Below are positions 10,210 through 20,860 of a DNA stretch of 64,000 nucleotides, one piece after another (positions within the stretch are counted from its first letter, which is position 1; each line of letters begins with the position of its first letter). This stretch comes from an uncultured Alphaproteobacteria bacterium (lineage in GTDB: Bacteria; Pseudomonadota; Alphaproteobacteria; Rhizobiales; Aestuariivirgaceae): assembly GCA_937870685.1 (NCBI GenBank), contig CALMZX010000029.1, forward strand, positions 62,001-126,000. Reading direction: 5' to 3'. A program made the translations under genes and the position numbers. The notes below the pieces were generated by a model that was given only the letters and a program-made list of their open reading frames with translations, was not told where the DNA came from and did no database searches.

Positions 10210-11769
10210 ATGGGAAGCGGAACGCAAAATAGTGACTCGGCCGGAGGAGATGGCGCCACATCTGGCTTTCTGCCGATCGAATTGCGTGCGGTTTCCAAGT
10301 CGTTCGCCGGCATCAAGGTCGTAAGCAACGTCAGCTTCGACATCAGGCCGGGCGAGGTTCACGCGCTGATGGGCGAGAACGGTGCAGGCAAATCCACCAT
10401 GATCAAGATCATGGCAGGCCTGCACCAGGCCGATGAAGGGGACATTCTTGTCAATGGCAAGGTGGTGAAATTCGCCTCACCCAAGGATGCGCACGCTGCT
10501 GGCATCGCCACGGTCCACCAGGAGCTGTTGCTCTTTCCGGAACTGACAGTGGCCGAGAACATTTTTCTGGGCCAGACACCCAAGACAGCCATGGGCCTCA
10601 TCGATTGGCAGGCCATGCGCGTCAGGGCGCGCGACCTTCTCAACTCGCTCGACAGCCACGATCTCGACATCGACCAGAAAGTGGCGAGTCTTTCGGTCGG
10701 CAACCGCCAGCGCATCGAAATTGCCCGTGCGCTGGCGCAGGATGCACGCGTCCTGATCATGGATGAACCCACGGCGGCACTCGCCGAAGCGGATGTTCAG
10801 CGCCTGATGGCCATCGTCCGCAATCTCTGTGCCCGCGGTGTTGCCATCGTCTATGTCAGCCACCGCATGCCGGAAATCTTCGCGCTGGCAAACCGGGTCA
10901 CGGTCCTGCGGGACGGCCAGCACGTCGCCACCAAGCCTGTGAGCGAAGTGGATGAGGCCAAGCTCGTTTCCATGATGGTGGGACGTTCCATCGACCGCCT
11001 CTATCCGCCCAAGCAGGGGGAGAATGGGAATGTGGCCCTGGAGCTGCGCAAGGTTTCCTTCGGCAAAGTGGTACGGGACATTTCTTTCTCGCTCCGCTAC
11101 GGCGAAATCCTGGGGCTGGCCGGGCTTGTGGGCTCGGGCCGCACGGAAACAGCTCTCACCATCTTCGGCATCACCCCGCCAACGAGCGGTGACATCCTCG
11201 TCGATGGCAAGCCGCAGGTCATTTCCAGCCCCGAAGCCGCGCGCGATCTCGGCATCGCCTATGTGCCGGAGGACCGTGGCCAGCAGGGCCTGATCAAGGC
11301 GCAGTCCATTGAAGACAACATCGCACTCGCCAATCTCCGCCGCCTTATGCGTGGCATATTCGTGGACGCTGCGCGCGTCACGGAAGAGGCGCGCAAGGCC
11401 ATCACCCGTTTTGGCATCCGCGCCCGCGGACCTGAGCAGCTTGTGCGGCAACTCTCCGGCGGCAACCAGCAGAAGGTGGTGCTGGGCAAATGGCTGGCCA
11501 CCAACCCGCGCATCCTCATCATGGACGAGCCGACGCGCGGCATCGACGTCGGCGCCAAGGCGGAGATCCACCAGCTGATGCGCAAGCTCGCCGGTGAAGG
11601 CATGGCTATCCTGATGATTTCCAGCGAGCTGCCTGAGGTCCTCGGCATGAGCGACCGTGTGCTGGTGATGGGCGGTGGCCGGGTTGTCGCCGAGTTCGAC
11701 AAGGCCCACGCCACTGCGGAAGCCGTGGGCGCCGAGATGACACGCAGCGACGCAAGGGATGCGGCATGA
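10210..11769 (+). CDS. Sugar ABC transporter ATP-binding protein (RbsA/XylG type, two ATPase domains)
   Basis: The product of about 519 residues has two ABC domains. The first has Walker A GENGAGKST near residue 55, signature SVGNRQRIEIA and Walker B VLIMDEPT. The second has the degenerate Walker A GLVGSGRTE typical of carbohydrate-uptake family 2 importers, signature LSGGNQQKVVLGKWL and Walker B ILIMDEPTRGIDVG. It energises import through the two permeases that follow. The ATG at 10210 has a GGGAAAG upstream; a GTG two codons earlier (10204) is an alternative. Its stop overlaps the first permease start as ATGA. The ligand is not readable from this subunit. Confidence 0.94.
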   Translation: MGSGTQNSDSAGGDGATSGFLPIELRAVSKSFAGIKVVSNVSFDIRPGEVHALMGENGAGKSTMIKIMAGLHQADEGDILVNGKVVKFASPKDAHAAGIATVHQELLLFPELTVAENIFLGQTPKTAMGLIDWQAMRVRARDLLNSLDSHDLDIDQKVASLSVGNRQRIEIARALAQDARVLIMDEPTAALAEADVQRLMAIVRNLCARGVAIVYVSHRMPEIFALANRVTVLRDGQHVATKPVSEVDEAKLVSMMVGRSIDRLYPPKQGENGNVALELRKVSFGKVVRDISFSLRYGEILGLAGLVGSGRTETALTIFGITPPTSGDILVDGKPQVISSPEAARDLGIAYVPEDRGQQGLIKAQSIEDNIALANLRRLMRGIFVDAARVTEEARKAITRFGIRARGPEQLVRQLSGGNQQKVVLGKWLATNPRILIMDEPTRGIDVGAKAEIHQLMRKLAGEGMAILMISSELPEVLGMSDRVLVMGGGRVVAEFDKAHATAEAVGAEMTRSDARDAA

Positions 11770-12746
11770 CGGTCGAAGCATCCCCGGCACCTCTCGGACG
11801 GTCCGCTTTCCAGCGCTTCATCGGTGGCTATGGACAGGAGATTGTTGTCTTCCTCTCCATCGTGTTTCTCTTCATTGTTGTCGGCGCCATCAACCCGCGC
11901 TTTCTGTCGGACACGAACATCAACTCGATCTTCGCCGGCAACGCCTACATCGCGGTGGCTGCCATCGGCATGTCGATGATCATCATCGCAGGCCACATCG
12001 ATGTTTCGGTCGGCGCGTTGATTGGTGTCATTGCCACGATTGCCGGCACCTTGGCCGTATCAGGCTATCCCGTCTGGGTGGCATGGACCGTGCCCGTGCT
12101 GTTCTCCATCGTCGTCAACGGCCTTGTGGGCGCGCTTGTGGCCTACACCCGCATTCCCTCGATTGTCGTGACGCTCGGCATGCTCTCCATTCTCAAGGGT
12201 GGCCTGATCAGCGCCACGGCAGGCGCCTGGATCAGCGACATGCCGCCCGAATTCATGATCGCCCAGATGCGCCCCTTCGGCATTCCATCGGCGGTCTACT
12301 TCATGGTGATCCTCACCATCATCGCCTCGCTCTTCATCCGCTACACGGATTTCGGCCGCTCGATCTATGCGGTGGGTGGCAACATGGAAGCAGCCCGCGC
12401 CGCTGGCATCAATCCGGAGCGGACAGTTGTGGGCGTCTTTGCGCTGCATGGTTTCTTCGCCGGAATTGCAGGCATCCTTTTTGCCACCCAGTTGCAGGTG
12501 ATCCAGTCGACGGTGCCACCCAACCTTGAACTCACAGTGATCACGGCTTCGGTGATTGGCGGTGTCTCCATTCTTGGCGGTACGGGAACGGTGATCGGTT
12601 CCACCCTCGCGGCCATCCTGTTTGCCTGCATCGGTTCGGCGCTGATCTTCCTCAACGTGTCGGCCTATTGGCTGCGCGCCGTGCTGGGCCTCATGATCCT
12701 CGCCACGGTTCTCGCCGACATGGCCCGGCGCCGGAGGGCGAAATGA
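11766..12746 (+). CDS. Sugar ABC transporter permease (RbsC/LsrC type)
   Basis: The 326-residue inner-membrane protein has about nine hydrophobic helices. It carries the family segments GMSMIIIAGHIDVSVG, ending in the characteristic DLSVG-like turn, and FGRSIYAVGGNMEAARAAGI, the cytoplasmic loop that contacts the ATPase. Its ATG overlaps the ATPase stop (ATGA) and its own stop overlaps the second permease, so the subunits are translationally coupled. Two distinct permeases, as here, are typical of the LsrCD and rhamnose-type importers rather than the single RbsC. Confidence 0.93.
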   Translation: MTVEASPAPLGRSAFQRFIGGYGQEIVVFLSIVFLFIVVGAINPRFLSDTNINSIFAGNAYIAVAAIGMSMIIIAGHIDVSVGALIGVIATIAGTLAVSGYPVWVAWTVPVLFSIVVNGLVGALVAYTRIPSIVVTLGMLSILKGGLISATAGAWISDMPPEFMIAQMRPFGIPSAVYFMVILTIIASLFIRYTDFGRSIYAVGGNMEAARAAGINPERTVVGVFALHGFFAGIAGILFATQLQVIQSTVPPNLELTVITASVIGGVSILGGTGTVIGSTLAAILFACIGSALIFLNVSAYWLRAVLGLMILATVLADMARRRRAK

Positions 12747-13687
12747 CGCTCTCACGCCTGCTGCGCCATGAAACCATCCTCGCCGTTCTCACGGTGATTG
12801 CACTCATCGTTCTGGCCTCGCTCTCGGACAAGTTCTTCACCACGGAAAACCTCCTGAACCAGGGCCGCCTCATGTCCGAGGTGGGCTTGGTGGCACTCGC
12901 CATGACATTCGTCATCGTCACGGGCGGGATTGACCTGTCGGTGGGATCGATCCTCGGACTCACCGCCATCCTGCTCGGCGTCTTCTGGAAGAACCTTGGC
13001 CTGCCGCTGCCCGCCGCCATTGCCCTTGCCATGCTGTGTGGCACCTTTGCGGGCTGGGTGAACGGCTACATCATCACCCGTTTCAACGTGCCGGCCCTCA
13101 TTGCCACGCTCGCCACGCTGGCACTCTACCGTGGCCTTGCAGAAGGCATCAGCCAGGCGCGCTCGGTCCGCGGCTATCCTGAATGGTTCTTCTTCTTTGG
13201 CCAGGGGGAAGTGCTGGGCGTGCCGTTTCAGCTTTGGCTGCTGGGCATCGCCACCGTGATTGCGGCAGTGGTGCTGGGCCTCACGCCCTTTGGCCGCGCC
13301 ACCTATGCCATCGGCGCCAATGAAACGGCGGCGCGCTTTTCCGGCATCCGCGTGAATGCCACAAAGCTGTGGATCTACTCCGCCGCCGGGTTCCTGTCGG
13401 CGCTGGCCGCAGTGGTCTTTGTCTCGCGCGTCACCACCACGCGCTCCGACATGGGCACCGGCCTTGAACTGGATGTGATCACCGGCGTGGTGCTGGGCGG
13501 CACATCGATTTTTGGCGGTCGCGGCACCATCATCGGCACGGTGCTCGGCCTCATTCTCATCCAGGCCCTGAAAAACGGCCTGGCGCTCTCCGGCGTCAAG
13601 GGAGACGGGACCATTGTGGTCATCGGTCTGGTTCTGATCGGCGCCATCCTCGTGGGTGCGCTGTTCGACAAGAACAGAGGCGGCTGA
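12743..13687 (+). CDS. Sugar ABC transporter permease, second subunit (RbsC/LsrD type)
   Basis: The 314-residue inner-membrane protein is a paralogue of the preceding permease. It has the TGGIDLSVGSILG motif near residue 60 and a FGRATYAIGANETAARFSGI coupling loop near 190. The ATG at 12743 overlaps the previous stop as ATGA, which decides against the longer upstream frame. It presumably forms a heterodimeric pore with the first permease. The binding-protein gene follows after a 65-nt gap that contains a hairpin. Confidence 0.93.
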   Translation: MTLSRLLRHETILAVLTVIALIVLASLSDKFFTTENLLNQGRLMSEVGLVALAMTFVIVTGGIDLSVGSILGLTAILLGVFWKNLGLPLPAAIALAMLCGTFAGWVNGYIITRFNVPALIATLATLALYRGLAEGISQARSVRGYPEWFFFFGQGEVLGVPFQLWLLGIATVIAAVVLGLTPFGRATYAIGANETAARFSGIRVNATKLWIYSAAGFLSALAAVVFVSRVTTTRSDMGTGLELDVITGVVLGGTSIFGGRGTIIGTVLGLILIQALKNGLALSGVKGDGTIVVIGLVLIGAILVGALFDKNRGG

Positions 13688-13701
13688 ATTCGGGAGGAGC
13701 T

Positions 13702-13733
13702 GTTTCCGCCCACCCGCCTGTGGGTCCGGAAAC
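13702..13733 (+). other. Intercistronic hairpin upstream of the binding-protein gene
   Basis: GTTTCCG-CCCAC pairs with GTGGG-(TC)-CGGAAAC, a 12-bp stem with a 2-nt bulge, with no U-run after it. Such hairpins between permease and binding-protein genes often protect the binding-protein mRNA from decay; that role is inferred. Confidence 0.5.
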
Positions 13734-13752
13734 AACAACGGGAGTTTGAGAC

Positions 13753-14859
13753 ATGATGAAGAAACTGACGATTGCCGCCCTGCTGGGCCTCGGCCTTGTG
13801 AGCAGCCAGGCGCTGGCCGCCGGCTGGACCGGTGGTGACGACCAGGCCACCAATCCGCTGGCCTGCGATGGCACACCCGCTGCCGCCGCTGCCATGCCCT
13901 ATGACGGTGGCGCACCCACCAGCCCGCCGGACCGCAAAGGCAAGAAGATCACTGTCGTTGACGTGCCGAAGCTGATCGGCATCGGCTACTTCAATGCCAC
14001 CTCGAAAGGCATTGCCGACGCCGCTGCCGAACTTGGCAATGTGGACGCCAAGACCGACGGCCCCACCAAGGCCAACATCGACGAGCAGATCACCTTCCTC
14101 GACAACTACATCACCTCGGGTGTGGATGGCATTCTCTTCGCCGCCAACGATCCCGTGGCCATTGCCCCGGTGCTGAAGAAGGCGCTGGAAAAGGGCATCA
14201 ACGTCGTCGGCTATGACGCCAACTCCACGCCGGATGCCCGCCAGTGGTTCGTGAACCAGGCCCAGTTCAACGGCATCGCCAAGGCGCTGGTGGACTCGCT
14301 GGCCGCCGAGATCGGCGAGGAAGGTGGTTTTGCCATCGTGACCTCGACCTTCACGACGCCGAACCAGGCACGCTGGATCGCCGAAATGTCGGCCTACGCC
14401 GAGAAGTGCCACCCCAAGATGAAGTGGCTGGAAACCGTCGAAGCGCAGGAAGACAACAACCTGTCCTTCAACCAGGCCACCACGCTCATCAACAAGTACG
14501 GTGACGACCTGAAGGGCATCTTCGGCATGACTTCGGTGGCAACACCGGCTTCGGCCGAAGCCGTGACCCAGGCTGGCAAGTGCGGCAACATCGCCGTGGT
14601 CGGCCTCGCCACGCCGAACGCCATGAAGCCCTACGTGGAAAAGGGCTGCGTGAAGTCGGTGGTTCTCTGGAACCCTGTGGACCTGGGCTACGCCGCCATG
14701 CATGTGCTGCGCGCCGTTGCCGACGGCACGCTGCAGGGTGGTGCCACTTCGGTGAAGGCTGGCAAGCTGGGCGAACTCCAGGTCATCAACGGCTCGGAAA
14801 TCCTGCTTGGCGCGCCTTACGTGTTCAACAAGGACAACATCGGCCAGTTTGACTTCTGA
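13753..14859 (+). CDS. Sugar ABC transporter substrate-binding protein (LsrB/RhaS-like)
   Basis: The 368-residue periplasmic protein has a clear signal peptide (MMKKLTIAALLGLGLVSSQA, cleavage after ALAA). It has a type I periplasmic binding fold starting at ITVVDVPKLIGIGYFNAT. The pattern of GPTKANIDEQITFLDN, GLATPNAMKPYVEKG and the C-terminal NIGQFDF resembles LsrB (AI-2) and rhamnose-binding proteins more than ribose-binding RbsB. A proline-rich insert (about 40-60) precedes the first domain. GGGAG lies 8 nt before the ATG. The gene is followed by a strong terminator, then a xylulokinase, so a five-carbon sugar or polyol is a more likely ligand than AI-2. The ligand remains open. Confidence 0.9.
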   Translation: MMKKLTIAALLGLGLVSSQALAAGWTGGDDQATNPLACDGTPAAAAAMPYDGGAPTSPPDRKGKKITVVDVPKLIGIGYFNATSKGIADAAAELGNVDAKTDGPTKANIDEQITFLDNYITSGVDGILFAANDPVAIAPVLKKALEKGINVVGYDANSTPDARQWFVNQAQFNGIAKALVDSLAAEIGEEGGFAIVTSTFTTPNQARWIAEMSAYAEKCHPKMKWLETVEAQEDNNLSFNQATTLINKYGDDLKGIFGMTSVATPASAEAVTQAGKCGNIAVVGLATPNAMKPYVEKGCVKSVVLWNPVDLGYAAMHVLRAVADGTLQGGATSVKAGKLGELQVINGSEILLGAPYVFNKDNIGQFDF

Positions 14860-14882
14860 GATTGGTCATCAGGCAATGTTTG

Positions 14883-14913
14883 GCGCCGTCCTTCGGGGCG
14901 GCGCTTTCATTTT
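14883..14913 (+). terminator. Rho-independent terminator after the sugar ABC operon
   Basis: The 9-bp stem GCGCCGTCC/GGGCGGCGC (one G-T pair) closes a stable TTCG tetraloop and is followed by TTTCATTTT. It lies 23 nt after the binding-protein stop, separating the importer from the kinase gene. Confidence 0.85.
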
Positions 14914-15008
14914 GACGCAGGGCGAAGGGTGCCCCGGGAGCCGATGCACGCTTGACTTTCCGCGCCACGCTGCAAGTCTGTGACAAAAATGATCGGGTGG
15001 AAAAATAC

Positions 15009-16481
15009 ATGTATCTAGGCATTGATCTCGGCACATCTGGCGTCAAATCCGTTCTGATTGACAGCCAGCAGAAGCTCATTGGGCAGCATTCCTCGAAACC
15101 GCTGGACGTTTCACGCCCGCACTTCAGCTGGTCCGAGCAGGATCCCGCCATCTGGTGGGACGGTGTTTGCCAGACTCTCGATGGCCTCGCGGCGAACCAT
15201 CCGAAGGAGCTTGCCGCGGTGAAAGCCATCGGTCTCTCCGGGCAGATGTATGGTGCCACGGTCCTTGGTGCCGATGACAAGCCGTTGCGGCCTGCCATCC
15301 TCTGGAATGACACGCGCACCGAAAAGCAGTGCGCTGAACTGGAAAGGCTGGAACCGAATGTCCGCCGCATCGCCGGACGCATGCCGACGCCGGGGGTAAC
15401 CGCGGTCAAACTGCTCTGGCTGCGCGAACACGAGCGCGCGGTCTATGACGCCACCAGAACCGTACTGCTGCCCAAGGACTATGTGCGGCTGATGCTGTCG
15501 GGCGAAAAAGCCTCTGACATGGCGGATTCAAGTGGCACCATGTGGATGGACATCGCCACCCGCGACTGGTCAGACGAACTTCTCTCGGCCACGGGCATGC
15601 GGCGATCCCAGATGCCACGCCTGCATGAGGGCACGGACGTGACGGGCAAACTGCGTGGCGAATTGGCAGCGCGCTGGGGCATGTCCGGCAATGTCGTCAT
15701 TGCAGGTGGCGGTGGCGACAACGCCTGCGGTGCCTGCGGCACGGGCGTGATTGGCGAAGGCGAGGGCACGGTGTCGCTTGGAACCTCCGGCGTTCTCTTC
15801 GTCGCCATGAACAAGCCACGCCCCAGCCTCGACTATGCAATCGAAACCCTGTGCCATTCGGTGCCCGGGACATGGCATCAGATGTCGGTGATCCTCTCGG
15901 CCACCTCGTGCCTGAACTGGCTGGCAAAGCTTTTGAAGCGCAATGCTGCCGATCTGGTGGGCGAACTTGGCACTGAACTGTCAGCACCATGTCCCGTATC
16001 CTTCGTGCCATTCCTCGACGGCTCATGGTCACCGCGCAGCGACACGGAAATCCGGGGCGCTCTCTTTGGGCTTCAGCATTCGACGGATGATGCCGAAATG
16101 ACGCGCGCTGTCCTCCAGGGCGTGGCATTTGCGCTGCGCGAGTGTGCTGACGCTTTCCGCGCCACAGGCACGCCCATCGACAAGCTGCTGGCCATCGGTG
16201 GTGGGTCCCGTTCTGATGTCTGGCTGTCGATGATTGCAACCCTGTTCGGCGTCGAACTGCGTGTTCCGGAATCAAGCGAACTGGGCGCCGCCTTCGGTGC
16301 CGCGCGCCTTGCCATCATCGCCGAAACGGGTGCCAGCCCGGCCGCCGTCCTCACCCGCCCGCGGATCAACCGCACCATCACGCCGCGCACGCAATTTGCC
16401 GAGGCCTACGAGCAGGGCTACCAATCCTGGCTGCAGTCCATCGCGCAAATCCGCGCTGCACGCACGGCGAAGGCAGGGTGA
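15009..16481 (+). CDS. xylB: Xylulokinase (FGGY family)
   Basis: The enzyme phosphorylates D-xylulose (or a close ketopentose) with ATP in the cytoplasm. The 490-residue product begins MYLGIDLGTSGVKS, the FGGY N-terminal phosphate-binding motif. It then has GLSGQMYGATVL with the glutamine/methionine substrate motif of xylulokinases, WNDTRTEKQC, and the C-terminal ATP site AIGGGSRSDVWLSM near 395. Length matches XylB (480-500). The ATG at 15009 was chosen because homology begins exactly there; 19 upstream codons in frame look non-coding. The adjacent importer probably supplies the substrate. Another ketopentose or pentulose kinase specificity cannot be excluded. Confidence 0.9.
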   Translation: MYLGIDLGTSGVKSVLIDSQQKLIGQHSSKPLDVSRPHFSWSEQDPAIWWDGVCQTLDGLAANHPKELAAVKAIGLSGQMYGATVLGADDKPLRPAILWNDTRTEKQCAELERLEPNVRRIAGRMPTPGVTAVKLLWLREHERAVYDATRTVLLPKDYVRLMLSGEKASDMADSSGTMWMDIATRDWSDELLSATGMRRSQMPRLHEGTDVTGKLRGELAARWGMSGNVVIAGGGGDNACGACGTGVIGEGEGTVSLGTSGVLFVAMNKPRPSLDYAIETLCHSVPGTWHQMSVILSATSCLNWLAKLLKRNAADLVGELGTELSAPCPVSFVPFLDGSWSPRSDTEIRGALFGLQHSTDDAEMTRAVLQGVAFALRECADAFRATGTPIDKLLAIGGGSRSDVWLSMIATLFGVELRVPESSELGAAFGAARLAIIAETGASPAAVLTRPRINRTITPRTQFAEAYEQGYQSWLQSIAQIRAARTAKAG

Positions 16482-16488
16482 CGTCAGG

Positions 16489-17391
16489 TCAGGCGGCAGC
16501 CGCTCCTGTGCCTGCCTCTCTCACAATGGCAGCGATCTGCGAGAGTTGATCGGCAATCGGGTTGGTCTTGCGCCAGACCATGCCGATCTTGCGCGACGGG
16601 TGCGGCGCAGGAAGACGGGCCACGGACACCTCGGCGGAGCGTGTTTCTATGCTGACGGCCATTTCCGGAATGAGCGTGACGCCAATGCCCGCCCCCACCA
16701 TCTGCACCAGCGTTGACAGTGAACTGCCTTCCATGAGGTCGCGGGGCGCGGAGGAGGTCAGGTTGCAGTAGGACAGGGCCTGATCGCGGAAGCAATGGCC
16801 CTCCTCAAGCAGCAACAGCCGCATTTCCCGCAGCATCTCCGGATTGGGAACAGGCTTCCCGGCATCGTCCCTGGCACGGACCAGAAGGAACTGCTCGTCG
16901 AAGAGCGCGAGTTCGGTGAGTGATGGCTCCGAGACAGGCAAGGCCAGGATGGCGGCGTCGAGCCGTGCATCCATCAGGTCGTCGATCAGCCGTTGCGTCA
17001 CCGCCTCGCGCGGATGCAGGTCGAGATTGGGGAAACGCTTTGACAACTCCTTGATCACGGCGGGCAGGAGATAGGGTGCGACCGTCGGAATGACGCCGAT
17101 CCTGAAGCGGCCCACCAACGGATTCCGGTGCGCCTGCGCCAGATCCCCCAATTCGTCCACCGCCCGCAGGATGTCGCGCGCGCGGATGGCGAGACTTTCT
17201 CCCAGATGGGTCAGACGAACATGGCGTGTCCCGCGTTCAATCAAGGGTACACCCAGTGTTTCCTCAAGCGCCTTCATCTGAAGCGAGAGCGCAGGCTGCG
17301 AGATCGCGCAGGCATCCGCTGCTCGCCCATAGTGCCCCTGCAGGGCGAGCGCTTCAAAATAGCGCAGTTGCTTGAGTGTTACTCCATTCAT
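16489..17391 (-). CDS. oxyR: Hydrogen peroxide-inducible genes activator OxyR
   Basis: This LysR-family redox sensor of 300 residues has an N-terminal winged HTH (LKQLRYFEALALQGHYGRAA) and a C-terminal effector domain. It contains EEGHCFRDQALSYC: the two cysteines separated by eight residues match C199 and C208 of E. coli OxyR, which form the peroxide-induced disulfide. It is divergent from katG, the classic target, across a 146-bp AT-rich spacer. It ends 7 nt from the convergent xylB. The start ATG sits exactly where LysR proteins begin. Confidence 0.95.
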   Translation of the reverse strand: MNGVTLKQLRYFEALALQGHYGRAADACAISQPALSLQMKALEETLGVPLIERGTRHVRLTHLGESLAIRARDILRAVDELGDLAQAHRNPLVGRFRIGVIPTVAPYLLPAVIKELSKRFPNLDLHPREAVTQRLIDDLMDARLDAAILALPVSEPSLTELALFDEQFLLVRARDDAGKPVPNPEMLREMRLLLLEEGHCFRDQALSYCNLTSSAPRDLMEGSSLSTLVQMVGAGIGVTLIPEMAVSIETRSAEVSVARLPAPHPSRKIGMVWRKTNPIADQLSQIAAIVREAGTGAAAA

Positions 17392-19703
<2,312 letters not shown>

Positions 19704-19715
19704 AACTGAACCACA

Positions 19716-19748
19716 CTCCATGCCGACATGCATTGTGTCGGCATGGAG
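19716..19748. terminator. Hairpin terminator between convergent katG and LysR gene
   Basis: A perfect 13-bp inverted repeat (CTCCATGCCGACA/TGTCGGCATGGAG) with a 7-nt loop lies between the two convergent stops. The T-run is short (CTTT), so it may act as a bidirectional terminator or mRNA-end stabiliser. Confidence 0.7.
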
Positions 19749-19770
19749 CTTTGCGCAGCGACTGGAACGG

Positions 19771-20718
19771 CTAGGTCGGTGTCTTGTTCCGGCGACTGGT
19801 TTTTTCCGGTTTGTGGGCGGTGCCGATATCGCGGGCGCACTGCGCCATGAATGTGCGCACAGTGAGCGTGGGTTTGGCCTTGGCGATGTGCAGAAGCCCC
19901 ATGTGGAGGGGCCGCAAGGGACCAGTCAATTGCACGCTGTGCAGCCGCTTGCCATCCGGCGAGTGTGTCGGGGCGGGTTGAATGTTCGCCAGGGAATATC
20001 CAAAGCCATTGCCCACCAGCGACTGCATGACCGCGATGTCGCGCGTCCGTTCGATGATCCGGGGAGTCTGCCCTGTGCGTTTGAACAGCGAGAGGAAGTA
20101 TTCGGAACTCGCGGGCAGGTCGAGCAACACCATGGGGTGGTCTGCGAGCATCCTGGCATTGACGGTACGCGCGCGGGCGAGAGGATGGACGGCCCCAACG
20201 AGCACGTAAGGCGGCAACGTCGCCAGTGGCTGGAAGCGCAGGTCGCCGGGGATGTTGAGGTCATAGGTCAGCGCCACGTCCAGCGAGGCATTCCGCACGC
20301 CCTCGAACAGGCCGGTCTGCGACATCTCAAACTGCCGGAAGGTGACGTCCGGGTAGGCGTCCACGAATCTCCGCCGCAGCTGCGGAAGGACAATTTGCGC
20401 GAATGTCAGCAGACAACCGACGTTGAGCGGACCTCTCACTTCATGCGTGACCTCATGTGCCAGCGTGCCAAGCCGCCTGGCATGTGCCAGAACCTGGCGG
20501 GCCTGCGCCAGCAACTGCGTTCCCGCAGGTGTGAGGGAGAGCCCCTGTGCATGCTTGCGCACGAACACCTGCACACCGAACTCCATTTCCAGTTGGGAAA
20601 TCGCTGCCGAAATGGAGGGTGACGAGACATTGATCTCGTCCGCCGCGCCCGCGATTGAACCGTGTTCGGCGACGGCATGGAAATATTCCAGCTGGCGCAG
20701 CGAGAAACGTAAGGCCAT
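19771..20718 (-). CDS. LysR-family transcriptional regulator
   Basis: The 315-residue product has the winged-HTH start LRQLEYFHAVAEHGSIAGAADEINVSSPSISA and a LysR substrate-binding domain from about 90. The start at 20718 (MALRFSLRQ) fits LysR alignment; the frame extends 15 codons upstream without support. It is divergent from a flavin monooxygenase across 142 bp, so that gene is its likely target. A GGAAGTTCC palindrome at 20745-20753 lies in the spacer. The inducer is unknown. Confidence 0.9.
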   Translation of the reverse strand: MALRFSLRQLEYFHAVAEHGSIAGAADEINVSSPSISAAISQLEMEFGVQVFVRKHAQGLSLTPAGTQLLAQARQVLAHARRLGTLAHEVTHEVRGPLNVGCLLTFAQIVLPQLRRRFVDAYPDVTFRQFEMSQTGLFEGVRNASLDVALTYDLNIPGDLRFQPLATLPPYVLVGAVHPLARARTVNARMLADHPMVLLDLPASSEYFLSLFKRTGQTPRIIERTRDIAVMQSLVGNGFGYSLANIQPAPTHSPDGKRLHSVQLTGPLRPLHMGLLHIAKAKPTLTVRTFMAQCARDIGTAHKPEKTSRRNKTPT

Positions 20719-20860
20719 GACTAATCCTTCGGTGTGGCTTGTTCGGAAGTTCCTAACCAGCACCTCGGAAAATCATAATTTACTGCGGGTGGCGGCCTCA
20801 ATAAGAATCTGCGTTCGCCTTGCGGAAGTGCCACAGCGGTGCGGGATGGAGATGTTGCGC
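20719..20860. promoter_or_regulatory. Divergent LysR-monooxygenase intergenic region
   Basis: This 142-bp spacer contains GGAAGTTCC at 20745-20753 and an AT-rich patch (ATCATAATTTAC, about 20772-20783). They are candidates for a LysR site and the monooxygenase promoter. No exact LysR box could be proven. Confidence 0.4.

Noticed and set aside
13753-14859. AI-2 (Lsr) quorum-sensing uptake system
   Set aside because: The binding protein resembles LsrB, but lsrK, lsrF, lsrG and lsrR are absent and a xylulokinase follows; a sugar importer is more likely.
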